Positions 9,217-19,683 of a stretch of DNA of 64,000 bases are shown piece by piece (the first letter of the stretch is position 1; every line of letters begins with the position of its first letter). A model generated the notes under the pieces. That model had not been told where the DNA came from. It was given only the letters and a program-made list of their open reading frames with translations, and did not search any database. A program made the translations under genes and the position numbers. This DNA comes from Alteromonas sp. KUL106 (GTDB taxonomy: Bacteria; Pseudomonadota; Gammaproteobacteria; Enterobacterales; Alteromonadaceae), in contig NZ_BLIG01000032.1 in the NCBI RefSeq assembly GCF_009811415.1, positions 85,165 to 149,164 on the forward strand, given 5' to 3'.

Positions 9217-11325
9217 ATGAGTATTATCAAAGAGCTTCAAATCATCTCTAATGACTACACGATGTCCTTAGACAATAAGCTAGAAAGCCTGTTGGCTATA
9301 GGCACAAAGTTTCTTGGGCTCGAAACGGGCATTGTGAGCAATATTCGGGGCGAACGCTATAGTGTAATGAGCGCAGTAACGGAAGATAACAGTATTTCGG
9401 TTAATAGCGTTTTCGCACTCTCAGACACCTACTGTGCAGATGTTGTCAATGCACAGTCTCATATCGCCTATCATGACATCAATTGCGAGCCAGGTGCATC
9501 ACACCCTTGTTTTGCTAAATATACCCTTAAAAGCTATCTAGCAGCCCCTATTTCTGTAGCCGGTGAGTTCTTTGGTACCGTGAACTTTTCTTCACTAACA
9601 CCAAGACATGAGCCTTTTACTTCAATCGAGGTGGACTACTTGCTGCTGCTCGCCTCTTGGATAGGTAATGAGCTTGAGCGCCAGCAGATAATGGAAAATA
9701 TCAATGCACAAAAAGCCATCTTGGCAGAGCGCAATTCATTGCTAAATCAAGTGACGAACTTGGCTGGCGTGGGGACATGGGAACTCAACCTTGAAACACA
9801 GGCATTAAGTTGGTCGGGCGCACTTAAGCGTATGCTGCACATGCACGGAGAAAAAATTCTCAAACCCGAGGATGTAACCAACTTAATCACGAATGAATAC
9901 CAACGCAAAGAATACCTTGAACGCTTTGCTGAAATGATAAAAACAGGAAAGGATTTTGTCTATGAGCTAGAGGTGCGCACAGACGTGGGAGAGCCCCGTT
10001 GGCTAGAAAGCAGAGCACACCCTATTATGGAAAATGGACGCTGTACAAAAGTGATTGGTGCGACAATAGATATCACGCAAATTCACTTAGATAAGGCGGT
10101 ATTACAGCATAAGTCTGAACTCGCAGAGAGTGCGTTAAAAACCCGAAGTGAGTTTCTGGAAAAAATAAGCCATGAGATACGAACCCCCATTCACGGTGTA
10201 CTGGGTATGCTAGAAGCCCTAACGGGAACGACACTTAGTACCAAACAGCTACAACTTGTTTCAGTTGCAACGAAAAGTACAGATTCATTGCTAAAGATAG
10301 TTGATGACATACTGGATTTTTCAAAAATTGATTCAGGTGATATTCCTTTTGAAGAAAGCCCTACTGATTTAGCGCTAACCATTGAAGAGCAAATCCCAAT
10401 GTTTACGCGCCTCGCTAAGCAAAAAGGGCTTGAATTACACGTCAATACAGAGGCGCTTAAAGGGAAGGTATTTACAGCGGATAAGTTGCGCCTAGGGCAG
10501 ATTTTTTTGAATCTTCTCAATAATGCGATCAAATTCACCAATGAAGGTAAAGTTACTGTAGATACCAAATGCACTGGTTATGGCAAAGGCAAGTTTAAAG
10601 TAAAAATTGTGGTAACAGATACCGGAATAGGAATAAGTGAACAGCAGCAAAAAATCATATTTTCTCCCTTTATGCAGGGCGAAAACCCAGAGCAGCGACG
10701 ATTTGGTGGGACTGGATTGGGTTTATCACTGGTCAAGAAAATAGCAGAGCATTATCAAGGTAGTGTTGAGGTAAGTAGCCATCTAGGGGTAGGCGCAAGG
10801 TTTACAGTGGTGCTGATGCTTGATGACGCTATGACAGGAGCTACCATTGAAAATGCCTATGCTAATAAAAACTATTATACGCCGACGCGACAAGAGCTTA
10901 GTGGGTTGAAAGCACTCATCGTAGAAGACAATGAAATAAACCAGTTAGTGATAAAAGAGCAGCTTAAGGAAGTTGGCCTAACCAGTGATCTTGCAATCAA
11001 TGGAAAGGAGGGCGTTGAAAAGGTAAAACGCGCGTTGGCGGAAAATTCGCCGTACGCGGTCATTCTAATGGACTGCCATATGCCGGTAATGGATGGTTTA
11101 GAGGCGACACACCAAATACGGAATTTGGGTGAACACGCTCGAGCAATTCCTATTATTGCCTTAACCGCTAATGCATTAACCGGAGATAAAGAAAAATGCT
11201 TGAAATCGGGTATGAATGACTTCATATCTAAGCCTGTCGGTGTAAGTCGTTTAAAAGAATGTGTGTTTAGGAATTTGAGTAATCGGGTTCACAACAATGA
11301 TTCTGCGCTAAAAGATCCTGCTTGA
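9217..11325 (+). CDS. Hybrid sensor histidine kinase (GAF-PAS-HisKA-HATPase-REC)
   Basis: The 702-residue soluble hybrid kinase has no membrane segment. A GAF domain (about 15-155) and a PAS domain (about 170-290) sense an internal signal. The dimerisation/phosphoacceptor helix carries H319 in SHEIRTPIHG. The ATPase domain (about 415-535) shows the N-box LNLLNNAIKF, DTGIGIS and GGTGLGLSLVKK. The C-terminal receiver (about 563-685) has the acidic pair in VEDNEINQ, the phosphoacceptor D619 in VILMDCHMP and the conserved Lys in ISKPV. ATG 9217 was chosen over an upstream frame extension because that extension runs through the preceding terminator. No response regulator or phosphotransfer gene is adjacent. 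Its position directly before the spc operon is unusual. Confidence 0.93.
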   Translation: MSIIKELQIISNDYTMSLDNKLESLLAIGTKFLGLETGIVSNIRGERYSVMSAVTEDNSISVNSVFALSDTYCADVVNAQSHIAYHDINCEPGASHPCFAKYTLKSYLAAPISVAGEFFGTVNFSSLTPRHEPFTSIEVDYLLLLASWIGNELERQQIMENINAQKAILAERNSLLNQVTNLAGVGTWELNLETQALSWSGALKRMLHMHGEKILKPEDVTNLITNEYQRKEYLERFAEMIKTGKDFVYELEVRTDVGEPRWLESRAHPIMENGRCTKVIGATIDITQIHLDKAVLQHKSELAESALKTRSEFLEKISHEIRTPIHGVLGMLEALTGTTLSTKQLQLVSVATKSTDSLLKIVDDILDFSKIDSGDIPFEESPTDLALTIEEQIPMFTRLAKQKGLELHVNTEALKGKVFTADKLRLGQIFLNLLNNAIKFTNEGKVTVDTKCTGYGKGKFKVKIVVTDTGIGISEQQQKIIFSPFMQGENPEQRRFGGTGLGLSLVKKIAEHYQGSVEVSSHLGVGARFTVVLMLDDAMTGATIENAYANKNYYTPTRQELSGLKALIVEDNEINQLVIKEQLKEVGLTSDLAINGKEGVEKVKRALAENSPYAVILMDCHMPVMDGLEATHQIRNLGEHARAIPIIALTANALTGDKEKCLKSGMNDFISKPVGVSRLKECVFRNLSNRVHNNDSALKDPA

Positions 11326-11347
11326 TAACCTATGACGTGGTTATCTG

Positions 11348-11374
11348 CCCCGGCTTTTAGTCGGGGTTTTTTTA
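11348..11374 (+). terminator. Rho-independent terminator after the sensor kinase
   Basis: CCCCGG, a short loop and TCGGGG are followed by TTTTTTTATT. It separates the kinase transcript from the ribosomal operon. Confidence 0.8.
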
Positions 11375-11430
11375 TTGGTCGCATAGTCTAAAAATAATTC
11401 AATTTACCGCTATCACTTCCAAAAGTTTTC

Positions 11431-11439
11431 TGTTATTAT
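11431..11439 (+). promoter_or_regulatory. Candidate extended -10 promoter of the spc operon
   Basis: TGTTATTAT has the form TGn-TATTAT. It is followed by the GC-rich stretch CGCGCCC, resembling the discriminator of stringently controlled promoters. It lies just over 100 bases before rplN and after the kinase terminator, where a promoter is needed because the S10 operon is absent. No good -35 is visible at standard spacing. Confidence 0.4.
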
Positions 11440-11546
11440 TTCGCGCCCTTTTTATGGGGGTATGTACATAAAAGCAACGATATCCAGTTGTTTTTTAGCA
11501 GCACTAACGACTCGGGAGAGTCTTAATTTAAGAGCGGAGCACTAAC

Positions 11547-11915
11547 ATGATCCAAATGCAAACTAACCTGGACGTTGCAGACAACAGCGGCGCTCGCAGG
11601 GTTCAGTGTATTAAGGTTCTTGGTGGCTCGCATCGCCGTTATGCAGGTATCGGTGACATCATCAAAGTTACTGTTAAGGAAGCAATTCCTCGCGGTAAAG
11701 TTAAAAAAGGTGACGTACTGAACGCAGTGGTGGTGCGTACTAGAAAAGGCGTTCGTCGTGCAGATGGTTCTACCATCCGTTTTGACGGTAACGCGGCTGT
11801 TATGCTTAATGCAAACAAGCAACCAATTGGTACGCGTATCTTTGGCCCGGTTACCCGTGAGTTGAGAAGTGAAAACTTCATGAAAATCATCTCATTGGCC
11901 CCAGAGGTACTATAA
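11547..11915 (+). CDS. rplN: Ribosomal protein uL14
   Basis: This 122-residue protein of the 50S subunit is the first gene of the spc operon. It is recognised over its whole length ([43 protein letters not shown]). GGAGCAC serves as its ribosome binding site. Normally the S10 operon gene rpsQ precedes it; here a terminator and a candidate promoter do. Confidence 0.98.
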   Translation: MIQMQTNLDVADNSGARRVQCIKVLGGSHRRYAGIGDIIKVTVKEAIPRGKVKKGDVLNAVVVRTRKGVRRADGSTIRFDGNAAVMLNANKQPIGTRIFGPVTRELRSENFMKIISLAPEVL

Positions 11916-11927
11916 GGAGTCACGATA

Positions 11928-12242
11928 ATGGCTAATAAAATTCGTCGTGATGATGAAGTAGTCGTATTAGCGGGTAAAGACAAAGGCAAACAAGGCAAAG
12001 TCCTTAAAGTGCTTATTGCTGATAACCGTGTAATTGTAGAAGGCGTTAATCTCGTTAAGAAGCACACTAAGCCAAACCCACAATTGGGTGTAGCTGGTGG
12101 CATCGTTGAGAAAGAAGCTTCTATTCACGTTTCTAATGTTGCGATTGTTAACCCGGCAACGGGCAAAGCAGATCGCGTTGGTTTCCGTTTCGAAGACGAA
12201 AAGAAAGTACGTTTCTTTAAGTCTAACGGCGAACTTGTTTAA
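11928..12242 (+). CDS. rplX: Ribosomal protein uL24
   Basis: A 104-residue assembly-initiating protein of the 50S subunit. It has the KOW-type start [21 protein letters not shown] and the usual length. It follows rplN by 12 bases with an AAGGAG ribosome binding site. Confidence 0.98.
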   Translation: MANKIRRDDEVVVLAGKDKGKQGKVLKVLIADNRVIVEGVNLVKKHTKPNPQLGVAGGIVEKEASIHVSNVAIVNPATGKADRVGFRFEDEKKVRFFKSNGELV

Positions 12243-12259
12243 TTATATTGGAGAGTACG

Positions 12260-12799
12260 ATGGCGAAACTGCATGATTTCTATAAAGAAACAGTAGTAGC
12301 TGAACTTGCGAAGCAGTTCGGATACAAAAGCGTCATGCAAGTCCCTCGGATTGAAAAAATCACTCTAAACATGGGTTTAGGTGAAGCAGTTGCTGACAAA
12401 AAGGTGCTTGAAAATGCTCAAGCTGACATGGCGGCTATCGCCGGTCAGAAGCCTGTAGTCACAGTTGCAAGAAAATCAGTAGCGGGTTTTAAAATCCGTG
12501 AAGGTTATCCGATTGGCTGTAAAGTAACCCTACGCGGCGAGCGTATGTGGGAATTCCTAGAGCGTTTGATTTCAATCGCTATTCCACGTGTTCGCGATTT
12601 CCGTGGTTTGAATCCTAAATCATTCGACGGACGTGGTAACTACAGCATGGGCGTGCGTGAGCAAATCATTTTCCCTGAAATCGATTTCGATAAAGTGGAT
12701 AAAGTTCGCGGTATGGATATCACTATCACTACCAGTGCGAATACAAATGAAGAAGCACGTGCTCTGCTGGACGCGTTTAACTTCCCATTCAAAAAGTAG
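12260..12799 (+). CDS. rplE: Ribosomal protein uL5
   Basis: A 179-residue 5S rRNA-binding protein of the 50S subunit, the same length as in E. coli. ATG 12260 ([10 protein letters not shown]) is chosen over an in-frame TTG at 12248, because GGAGAG lies between the two and acts as the ribosome binding site for the ATG. In E. coli, S8 represses the operon by binding around this start; the junction here is similar, but I did not fold it. Confidence 0.97.
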   Translation: MAKLHDFYKETVVAELAKQFGYKSVMQVPRIEKITLNMGLGEAVADKKVLENAQADMAAIAGQKPVVTVARKSVAGFKIREGYPIGCKVTLRGERMWEFLERLISIAIPRVRDFRGLNPKSFDGRGNYSMGVREQIIFPEIDFDKVDKVRGMDITITTSANTNEEARALLDAFNFPFKK

Positions 12800-12811
12800 G
12801 GGTGTAGGGTT

Positions 12812-13117
12812 ATGGCAAAAGAATCAATGAAGGCACGCGAAGCGAAGCGTACTAAGCTAGTAGCTAAGTATGCTGAGAAGCGCGCCGCACTTAAAGCGAT
12901 TATCAGCGATGTTAACGTTTCTGAAGAAGAGCGTTGGGATGCTGTTCTGAAGCTACAACAACTGCCACGTGACTCTAGTGCGTCACGTCAACGCAACCGT
13001 TGCCGTGTAACTGGTCGTCCACATGGTTACCTACGCAAATTCGGTCTTAGCCGTATCAAGCTTCGTGAAGCAGCGATGCGCGGTGAAGTCCCTGGCCTTA
13101 AGAAAGCCAGCTGGTAA
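12812..13117 (+). CDS. rpsN: Ribosomal protein uS14
   Basis: A 101-residue 30S protein of the long, zinc-independent type: the C-terminal region around [17 protein letters not shown] has a single Cys in place of the CxxC pairs of the short form. It lies between rplE and rpsH, as in the standard operon. Confidence 0.97.
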   Translation: MAKESMKAREAKRTKLVAKYAEKRAALKAIISDVNVSEEERWDAVLKLQQLPRDSSASRQRNRCRVTGRPHGYLRKFGLSRIKLREAAMRGEVPGLKKASW

Positions 13118-13130
13118 GGAGTAGCTGATA

Positions 13131-13523
13131 ATGAGTATGCAAGATCCTATCGCGGATATGTTTACCCGCATCCGTAACGGCCAGATGGCACAGAAAGTTT
13201 CTGTGACTATGCCTTCTTCAAAACTTCGCGTTGCAATCTGTGAAGTATTGAAAGCAGAAGGTTATATCACTGACTTCACTGCTTCTGGTGACGTTAAGCC
13301 TGTTTTAGAAGTTACGCTTAAGTACTTCGAAGGCAAGCAAGTAATTGACACAATTGAACGTGTAAGCCGTCCTGGTCTGCGCATCTATAAGAAAAAAGAT
13401 GAGCTTCCAAAGGTTATGGGTGGTTTAGGCGTAGCTATCGTGTCGACTTCTAAAGGTGTGATGACTGACCGTGCAGCGCGTAACGCTGGCATGGGCGGTG
13501 AGATCATCGGTTATGTAGCATAA
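13131..13523 (+). CDS. rpsH: Ribosomal protein uS8
   Basis: A 130-residue 30S protein that binds the central domain of 16S rRNA and, in E. coli, represses the spc operon. It starts [17 protein letters not shown] and ends with the conserved [17 protein letters not shown] and GGEIIGYV. Confidence 0.98.
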   Translation: MSMQDPIADMFTRIRNGQMAQKVSVTMPSSKLRVAICEVLKAEGYITDFTASGDVKPVLEVTLKYFEGKQVIDTIERVSRPGLRIYKKKDELPKVMGGLGVAIVSTSKGVMTDRAARNAGMGGEIIGYVA

Positions 13524-13536
13524 CGGAGGAGTTGAA

Positions 13537-14070
13537 ATGTCACGTATAGCAAAAGCCCCAGTAGACGTTGTATCAGGTGTAGAAGTTTCTATCTCTGGTC
13601 AAGAAGTTACTGTTAAAGGTAGTAAAGGCACTTTGACCCGCGTTTTTAACGACGCTGTAGAAGTTGCACAGGAAGAGAACCAACTTAAAGCACTTCCACG
13701 TGAAGGCTTTGTTGACGGTTGGGCACAGGCTGGTACTGCGCGCTCTATCCTTAACGCAATGGTTCAAGGTGTTTCACAAGGTTTCGAGAAAAAATTGCAG
13801 TTGTTAGGTGTTGGTTACCGTGCACAAGCACAAGGTAACAAACTAAACCTTACACTAGGTTTCTCTCACCCTGTAGCATACGAAATGCCTGAAGGCATTA
13901 CGGTTGAAACTCCTAGCCAAACTGAAATCGTCGTCAAAGGCGCCGATAAGCAGGTGGTTGGTCAGGTTGCGGCGAACATTCGCGGTTACCGTCCACCAGA
14001 GCCTTACAAAGGCAAAGGTGTACGTTATGCTGATGAAAACGTACGTCGTAAAGAAGCTAAGAAAAAGTAG
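13537..14070 (+). CDS. rplF: Ribosomal protein uL6
   Basis: A 177-residue 50S protein with the two-fold repeated fold. It starts [11 protein letters not shown] and contains the signature [16 protein letters not shown] near the C-terminus. The ribosome binding site is GGAGG, 13 bases after the rpsH stop. Confidence 0.98.
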   Translation: MSRIAKAPVDVVSGVEVSISGQEVTVKGSKGTLTRVFNDAVEVAQEENQLKALPREGFVDGWAQAGTARSILNAMVQGVSQGFEKKLQLLGVGYRAQAQGNKLNLTLGFSHPVAYEMPEGITVETPSQTEIVVKGADKQVVGQVAANIRGYRPPEPYKGKGVRYADENVRRKEAKKK

Positions 14071-14082
14071 GTGGGTGATACG

Positions 14083-14436
14083 ATGGATAAGAAAACAGCT
14101 CGCATTCGTCGCGCTACTCGCGCACGTGCAAAAATTCGTGAACTGGCCGCGCATCGCTTGGTAGTAAACCGTACACCTCGCCACATCTACGCTCAGTTAA
14201 TCGCTCCTTGCGGTTCTGAAGTGTTGGCTGCAGCTTCAACTGTTGAGAAAGATCTTGCAAAAGGTCTTAAGTCTACAGGTAACGCTGAAGCAGCGACGGT
14301 AGTCGGTAAAGCAATCGCAGAGCGCGCACTTGAGAAAGGCATTAAAGCAGTGGCTTTCGATCGTAGTGGTTTCCAATACCACGGTCGCGTTAAAGCATTA
14401 GCTGATGCAGCTCGCGAAGCTGGTCTTCAGTTCTAG
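14083..14436 (+). CDS. rplR: Ribosomal protein uL18
   Basis: A 117-residue 5S rRNA-binding protein of the 50S subunit, equal in length to that of E. coli. ATG 14083 ([11 protein letters not shown]) is preferred over an in-frame GTG at 14071, which touches the rplF stop and would add four atypical residues; GGTG between them serves as a weak ribosome binding site. Confidence 0.96.
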   Translation: MDKKTARIRRATRARAKIRELAAHRLVVNRTPRHIYAQLIAPCGSEVLAAASTVEKDLAKGLKSTGNAEAATVVGKAIAERALEKGIKAVAFDRSGFQYHGRVKALADAAREAGLQF

Positions 14437-14445
14437 GAGTTTATA

Positions 14446-14946
14446 ATGGCTAAACAAGACGTTCAAAATGGTGAATTTCTAGAGAAATTGATCGCTGTAA
14501 ACCGCGTTTCTAAAGTGGTTAAAGGTGGTCGAATCTTTAGTTTCACTGCATTGACAGTAGTGGGTGACGGTAACGGTCGCGTTGGTTTTGGTTACGGTAA
14601 GGCACGTGAAGTACCTGCTGCAATCCAAAAAGCAATGGAAAAGGCACGTCGCAACATGGTTGACGTAGACCTTAACGGTCACACGTTACAGCACCCGATT
14701 AAAGGTCGTCACTCTGGCTCTAAAGTTTACATGCAGCCAGCATCTGAAGGTACCGGTATTATTGCTGGTGGTGCGATGCGTGCAGTACTAGAAGTAGCTG
14801 GTGTACAAAACGTACTTTCAAAATGTTACGGCTCTACAAACCCAATCAACGTTGTACGTGCAACAATCAACGCGCTGACAGAAATGAACAGCCCGGCGAA
14901 AGTTGCTGCGAAGCGTGGATTGTCTGTAGAAGAAATTTTGGGGTAA
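14446..14946 (+). CDS. rpsE: Ribosomal protein uS5
   Basis: A 166-residue 30S protein important for translational accuracy. It has the dsRBD-like N-terminal half ([19 protein letters not shown]) and the S5 signature [14 protein letters not shown]. Confidence 0.98.
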   Translation: MAKQDVQNGEFLEKLIAVNRVSKVVKGGRIFSFTALTVVGDGNGRVGFGYGKAREVPAAIQKAMEKARRNMVDVDLNGHTLQHPIKGRHSGSKVYMQPASEGTGIIAGGAMRAVLEVAGVQNVLSKCYGSTNPINVVRATINALTEMNSPAKVAAKRGLSVEEILG

Positions 14947-14952
14947 TCAGAC

Positions 14953-15132
14953 ATGGCAACGATTAAAGTAAAGCAAACGAAAAGTGCAATTGGCCGCTTG
15001 CCAAAGCACAAAGCTACGCTTAAAGGTTTAGGCCTTCGTAAAATCAACCATGTTCGTGAACTGGAAGATACCCCAGCCGTTCGTGGCATGATCAACCGTG
15101 TACATTACATGGTTGAGATAGTGGAGGAGTAA
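14953..15132 (+). CDS. rpmD: Ribosomal protein uL30
   Basis: This small 59-residue 50S protein reads [16 protein letters not shown] to HYMVEIVEE and has the usual length and sequence for uL30. It lies six bases after rpsE and three before rplO, its standard place in the operon. Confidence 0.96.
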   Translation: MATIKVKQTKSAIGRLPKHKATLKGLGLRKINHVRELEDTPAVRGMINRVHYMVEIVEE

Positions 15133-15135
15133 GAC

Positions 15136-15570
15136 ATGCGTTTAAATACAATTTCTCCAGCCGAAGGTTCAAAGCCTACTGGTAAGCGTACTGGTCGTGG
15201 TATCGGCTCAGGTCTAGGTAAAACAGGTGGCGTAGGTCACAAAGGTCAAAAAAGCCGTTCAGGTGGCCGTGTTAAGCCAGGATTTGAAGGTGGTCAGATG
15301 CCATTACAGCGTCGCCTTCCTAAGTTCGGTTTCACATCACGCAAGAGCTTTGTTACTGATCAAGTAACTCTTGCTGAAATCGCGAAGGTTGATGGTGATA
15401 CTGCGTCTCTTGAAACTTTGAAAGCAGCTGGACTTGTTAAGAAAGAAATCCAGTTCGTTAAAGTTGTAAAGAGCGGTGAAGTTTCACGCGCTGTTACAGT
15501 AAGCGGGTTAAAGGTTACTAAAGGCGCTAAAGAAGCGATTGAAGCTGCTGGCGGTAAAGTAGAGGAATAA
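15136..15570 (+). CDS. rplO: Ribosomal protein uL15
   Basis: A 144-residue 50S protein with the Gly-rich N-terminus ([17 protein letters not shown]) typical of uL15. It starts three bases after rpmD; GGAGGA inside the end of rpmD is its ribosome binding site. Confidence 0.98.
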   Translation: MRLNTISPAEGSKPTGKRTGRGIGSGLGKTGGVGHKGQKSRSGGRVKPGFEGGQMPLQRRLPKFGFTSRKSFVTDQVTLAEIAKVDGDTASLETLKAAGLVKKEIQFVKVVKSGEVSRAVTVSGLKVTKGAKEAIEAAGGKVEE

Positions 15571-15575
15571 GCTAG

Positions 15576-16895
15576 ATGGCTAAACCAGGATTGGATTCAG
15601 GCGCTAAAAGCGGCTTGAGTGAGCTTAAGGCAAGATTGTTGTTCGTACTTGGTGCGATTGTTGTTTTCAGACTAGGTTCTTATGTTCCTATCCCTGGCAT
15701 CGATCCAGCTGTACTTGCTGACTTGTTCGAGCAACAAAAAGGCACCATTGTAGAAATGTTTAACATGTTCTCTGGTGGTGCGCTTGAGCGTGCATCCGTT
15801 CTGGCTTTGGGCATTATGCCATACATTACTGCATCCATTATTATGCAGTTGCTCTCGGTGGTTCACCCGCCGATGGTGGAGCTTAAAAAAGAAGGCGAAG
15901 CAGGCCGTCGTAAAATTAGTCAGTACACGCGTTATCTAACGCTTGTATTGGCTATCTTCCAGTCAATTGGAATTTCGACCGGTTTGCCTAACCTGATTAA
16001 TGGATTGGTGATAAACCCTGGCTTCGGATTCTACTTTACGGCAGTAGTAAGCCTAGTCACAGGAACGATGTTCCTAATGTGGTTAGGTGAGCAAATTACC
16101 GAACGAGGTATTGGTAACGGTATCTCTATATTGATTTTTGCTGGTATTGTTGCCGGTCTGCCAACAGCGATAGGTCAGACTGCGGAACAAGCAAGGCAGG
16201 GCGACATTAACTTGTTGTTCCTATTGTTGATTGCTGTGATTGTTATTGCGCTTACATACCTAGTTGTATTTGTAGAGCGCGGACAGCGCAGAATTGTGGT
16301 AAACTACGCGAAACGTCAGCAAGGCCGTCAGGTTTTTGCTGCGCAAAGCACCCATTTACCGCTAAAAGTCAACATTGCTGGTGTAATTCCACCAATCTTT
16401 GCTTCTAGCATTATTCTGTTCCCGGGTACTATCGCAGGATGGTTCGGACAGAATGAATCAACAGCGTGGTTGCAAGATGTAGCGCTTATGCTATCTCCTG
16501 GTCAGCCGCTGTACGTGATGTTATACGCAGCTGCGATTATCTTCTTCTGCTTCTTCTACACGGCGTTGGTGTTCAACCCGCGTGATACAGCAGACAACTT
16601 GAAGAAATCTGGCGCGTTCATTCCTGGCATCCGCCCGGGTGAGCAAACGTCACGATACATTGACAAGGTAATGACTCGCCTTACACTGGCTGGCGCACTG
16701 TACATAACCTTTATTTGTTTAGTGCCTGAATTCATGCTAATTGCTTGGAATGTGCCGTTCTACTTCGGTGGTACGTCACTATTAATTATCGTAGTAGTTA
16801 TCATGGACTTTATGGCACAAGTACAGACACATTTGATGAGTAGTCAATATGAGTCTGTGCTGAAGAAAGCTAACCTTAAAGGCTACGGCCGATAA
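15576..16895 (+). CDS. secY: Preprotein translocase subunit SecY
   Basis: The 439-residue central channel of the Sec translocon has ten predicted transmembrane segments. Recognisable stretches are the TM2a plug region ([21 protein letters not shown]), [16 protein letters not shown] and the cytoplasmic C5 loop [17 protein letters not shown], used for SecA and ribosome contact. It follows rplO by five bases, as in other Gammaproteobacteria. Confidence 0.98.
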   Translation: MAKPGLDSGAKSGLSELKARLLFVLGAIVVFRLGSYVPIPGIDPAVLADLFEQQKGTIVEMFNMFSGGALERASVLALGIMPYITASIIMQLLSVVHPPMVELKKEGEAGRRKISQYTRYLTLVLAIFQSIGISTGLPNLINGLVINPGFGFYFTAVVSLVTGTMFLMWLGEQITERGIGNGISILIFAGIVAGLPTAIGQTAEQARQGDINLLFLLLIAVIVIALTYLVVFVERGQRRIVVNYAKRQQGRQVFAAQSTHLPLKVNIAGVIPPIFASSIILFPGTIAGWFGQNESTAWLQDVALMLSPGQPLYVMLYAAAIIFFCFFYTALVFNPRDTADNLKKSGAFIPGIRPGEQTSRYIDKVMTRLTLAGALYITFICLVPEFMLIAWNVPFYFGGTSLLIIVVVIMDFMAQVQTHLMSSQYESVLKKANLKGYGR

Positions 16896-16933
16896 GTTAG
16901 CCCCTTAATATTGATAGAAAGGGGAAAGATGTA

Positions 16934-17050
16934 ATGAAAGTTCGTGCATCAGTAAAAAAGATTTGCCGTAACTGTAAAGTTATCAAGCGCAACGGTGTTG
17001 TGCGCGTAATTTGCAGTTCTGACCCAAAGCATAAGCAGCGTCAGGGCTAA
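16934..17050 (+). CDS. rpmJ: Ribosomal protein bL36 (zinc-binding form)
   Basis: A 38-residue 50S protein reading [15 protein letters not shown] to HKQRQG. It retains the C+ zinc-ribbon ligands C11, C14, C27 and H33. It is the last gene of the spc operon and is followed by a terminator-like hairpin. Confidence 0.96.
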
Positions 17051-17084
17051 TCAAAGCGGTACAGAATATTTGCAAGACTAAGAA

Positions 17085-17128
17085 AGCAGAACCTGAATTG
17101 TACTTATCAGGTTCTGCTAGTTTTGTTT
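17085..17128 (+). terminator. Terminator or attenuator between the spc and alpha operons
   Basis: A perfect 12-base inverted repeat (AGCAGAACCTGA / TCAGGTTCTGCT) with a ten-base loop is followed by AGTTTTGTTT. It probably ends or attenuates spc transcripts before the alpha-operon leader. Confidence 0.75.
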
Positions 17129-17158
17129 AAAGTATTTTGAACCTTAATTTGCAATTTA

Positions 17159-17245
17159 GTCGACGGATAAGTATCCTATCGGGCTTTTTAGGTCGTCGAC
17201 AAATAAACAAGAGGAGTGCTGTTAATGGCCCGTATCGCTGGCATT
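17159..17245 (+). promoter_or_regulatory. Alpha-operon ribosome-binding-site leader (S4 autoregulatory pseudoknot)
   Basis: GTCGACG (17159-17165) pairs with CGTCGAC (17194-17200) around a loop containing GTATCCT and GGGCTTTT, followed by GAGGAGTGC and the rpsM start. As I recall it, the E. coli alpha-operon leader has the same conserved loop (GAGTATCCTGAAAACGGGCTTTT) and Shine-Dalgarno (GGAGTGC). Its closing stem differs in sequence but not in position, which indicates compensatory change. In E. coli, ribosomal protein S4 binds this pseudoknot and represses rpsM, rpsK, rpsD and rplQ translation. Confidence 0.85.
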
Positions 17246-17581
17246 AACATTCCTGAGCACAAGCATGCTGTAATCGCTATCCAAGCGATTTATGGCGTTG
17301 GTCCCACACGTGCGAAAAGCATTTGTGCGGGTGCTGGTGTTGCAGAAGATACAAAAATCAAAGAGCTAGACGAAGCTACTATTGATAAGCTTCGTGACGA
17401 AGTGGCTAAATTCACCGTTGAAGGTGATTTACGCCGTGAAGTCTCTATGAGCATCAAACGTTTGATGGACCTGGGTTGCTTCCGTGGTATTCGCCACCGT
17501 CGTAGCTTGCCTCTACGTGGTCAGCGCACTAAAACCAATGCGCGTACCCGTAAAGGTCCTCGTAAGCCAATTAAGAAGTAA
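17225..17581 (+). CDS. rpsM: Ribosomal protein uS13
   Basis: A 118-residue 30S head protein, equal in length to that of E. coli ([16 protein letters not shown]). ATG 17225 is used. An in-frame GTG at 17216 lies inside the Shine-Dalgarno region and is rejected. It is the first gene of the alpha operon and lies directly under the S4-binding leader. Confidence 0.97.
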   Translation: MARIAGINIPEHKHAVIAIQAIYGVGPTRAKSICAGAGVAEDTKIKELDEATIDKLRDEVAKFTVEGDLRREVSMSIKRLMDLGCFRGIRHRRSLPLRGQRTKTNARTRKGPRKPIKK

Positions 17582-17595
17582 ACGGGGAGTAAGTT

Positions 17596-17988
17596 ATGGC
17601 TAAAGCACCAGCTCGTGGCACGCGTAAGCGCGCTAAACGTCAGGTTGCAGACGGTATGGCTCATATCCATGCGTCTTTCAACAACACAATTGTGACTATT
17701 ACAGACCGTTCAGGCAATGCACTAGCATGGGCGACATCTGGTGGTTCAGGTTTCCGTGGTTCACGTAAATCTACCCCATTTGCTGCACAGGTAGCTGCTG
17801 AGCGTGCAGGTGTTGCTGCACAAGAATACGGTCTTAAGAACCTTGAAGTATTTGTTAAAGGTCCAGGTCCAGGCCGTGAGTCTGCGATCCGTGCTCTTAA
17901 CGCTACAGGTTATAAGATCACAAACATTACCGATGTGACCCCTATTCCTCACAACGGTTGTCGTCCACCGAAAAAACGTCGCGTTTAA
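17596..17988 (+). CDS. rpsK: Ribosomal protein uS11
   Basis: A 130-residue 30S platform protein with the conserved [18 protein letters not shown] and [15 protein letters not shown]. It ends in the basic RPPKKRRV tail. Confidence 0.98.
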   Translation: MAKAPARGTRKRAKRQVADGMAHIHASFNNTIVTITDRSGNALAWATSGGSGFRGSRKSTPFAAQVAAERAGVAAQEYGLKNLEVFVKGPGPGRESAIRALNATGYKITNITDVTPIPHNGCRPPKKRRV

Positions 17989-18012
17989 TCGACGGACAGT
18001 TGGAGAAAGATC

Positions 18013-18633
18013 ATGGCAAGATATTTGGGTCCAAAACTCAAACTTAGCCGTCGCGAAGGAACAGACCTGTTCCTAAAAAGCGGCGTTCGCGCAATCGATT
18101 CTAAATGTAAGATCGATACAGCGCCTGGTCAGCACGGTGCCCGTCGTGGCCGTCTGTCTGACTACGGTGTTCAGCTGCGTGAAAAACAAAAAGTTCGTCG
18201 TATGTACGGCGTTCTTGAAAAGCAATTCCGCAACTACTACAAAGAAGCTGCACGTCTAAAAGGTAACACAGGTGAAAACTTGCTACAGCTTTTAGAACAG
18301 CGTCTTGATAACGTAGTTTACCGTATGGGTTTCGCTAGCACTCGTGCAGAAGCACGTCAGCTAGTTAGCCACAAGGCGATCATGGTAAATGGTCAAGTTG
18401 TGAACATCCCATCGTTTAACGTTTCTGCCGAAGACGTGGTTTCTGTTCGTGAAAAAGCTAAGAAGCAAGCGCGTATCGTAGCTGCTTTGGAACTGGCTGA
18501 CCAACGTGAGAAGCCAACCTGGATTGAAGTAGACAGCAGCAAAATGGAAGGCACTTTCAAGCGCGTTCCAGAAAGAACTGATTTGTCTGCGGAAATTAAC
18601 GAACAGTTGATCGTCGAACTTTACTCTAAGTAA
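18013..18633 (+). CDS. rpsD: Ribosomal protein uS4
   Basis: A 206-residue primary 16S rRNA-binding protein and, in E. coli, the repressor of the alpha operon. It starts [16 protein letters not shown]. The S4 RNA-binding domain has the signature [20 protein letters not shown]. The strong leader upstream of rpsM fits autoregulation by this protein. Confidence 0.98.
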   Translation: MARYLGPKLKLSRREGTDLFLKSGVRAIDSKCKIDTAPGQHGARRGRLSDYGVQLREKQKVRRMYGVLEKQFRNYYKEAARLKGNTGENLLQLLEQRLDNVVYRMGFASTRAEARQLVSHKAIMVNGQVVNIPSFNVSAEDVVSVREKAKKQARIVAALELADQREKPTWIEVDSSKMEGTFKRVPERTDLSAEINEQLIVELYSK

Positions 18634-18655
18634 AGCTAACTAAAGAGGAAGCATT

Positions 18656-19642
18656 GTGGGTTCTGTGACTGAATTCCTAAAACCGAGATTAGTTGAGATC
18701 GAAAACGTTTCTCCTACTCGTGCCAAAGTAACTTTGGAACCACTAGAGCGCGGCTTTGGCCACACTCTAGGTAACGCCCTACGTCGTATTTTATTGTCAT
18801 CTATGCCAGGATGTGCAGTTACCGAGGTAGAAATTGATGGCGTTCTTCACGAGTACAGCACCAAAGAAGGTGTACAGGAAGACGTTATCGAAATCTTGCT
18901 AAATCTAAAAGGTTTAGCGGTTCGCCTTGAAGGTAAAACTGAGGCAACCCTAACTCTAGTGAAATCTGGCGCTGGCCCTGTTGTTGCTGGTGATATTCAG
19001 CATGATGGCGACGTAGAAATTACAAACCCTGAGCACTTAATTTGTACTTTGACTGGCGAAGCTGAAATCAGCATGCGTATCAAAGTAGAAATGGGCCGTG
19101 GTTATGTACCAGCTTCTACCCGTCGCTCCTCTGAAGAAGATGATCGTCCAATTGGTCGTTTGTTAGTTGACGCTTCATACAGCCCAGTTGAACGTATTGC
19201 TTACACTGTTGAATCTGCGCGTGTTGAACAACGCACAGACTTAGACAAGCTAATCATCGACATGGAGACGAACGGTACTTTGGATCCTGAAGAAGCGATC
19301 CGCCGTTCTGCTACCATCCTAGCTGAACAGCTAGATGCATTCGTAGACCTACGTGATGTATCTGAGCCAGTAGCGAAGGAAGAGAAGCCAGAATTCGATC
19401 CGATTCTGCTTCGTCCAGTAGATGACCTAGAGTTAACAGTACGTTCTGCAAACTGTTTGAAAGCAGAAGCTATCCAGTACATTGGTGACCTGGTACAGCG
19501 CACTGAGGTTGAGCTACTTAAAACGCCAAACCTTGGTAAGAAATCGCTAACTGAAATCAAAGATGTTCTAGCATCTCGTGGTCTTTCTCTAGGTATGCGC
19601 CTAGAAAACTGGCCGCCAGAGAGCATCGCTGAAAAAGATTAA
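18656..19642 (+). CDS. rpoA: RNA polymerase alpha subunit
   Basis: The 328-residue protein has the dimerisation/assembly N-terminal domain (about 1-235; [20 protein letters not shown]) and the DNA- and activator-binding C-terminal domain (about 250-328; [20 protein letters not shown]). It is nearly collinear with E. coli RpoA. The start is GTG ([11 protein letters not shown]), preceded by AGAGGA; no ATG is available nearby. Confidence 0.98.
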   Translation: MGSVTEFLKPRLVEIENVSPTRAKVTLEPLERGFGHTLGNALRRILLSSMPGCAVTEVEIDGVLHEYSTKEGVQEDVIEILLNLKGLAVRLEGKTEATLTLVKSGAGPVVAGDIQHDGDVEITNPEHLICTLTGEAEISMRIKVEMGRGYVPASTRRSSEEDDRPIGRLLVDASYSPVERIAYTVESARVEQRTDLDKLIIDMETNGTLDPEEAIRRSATILAEQLDAFVDLRDVSEPVAKEEKPEFDPILLRPVDDLELTVRSANCLKAEAIQYIGDLVQRTEVELLKTPNLGKKSLTEIKDVLASRGLSLGMRLENWPPESIAEKD

Positions 19643-19683
19643 TCAGGTTTTTATCAAACTGATTTGTAGAGAAGGATAAAACT

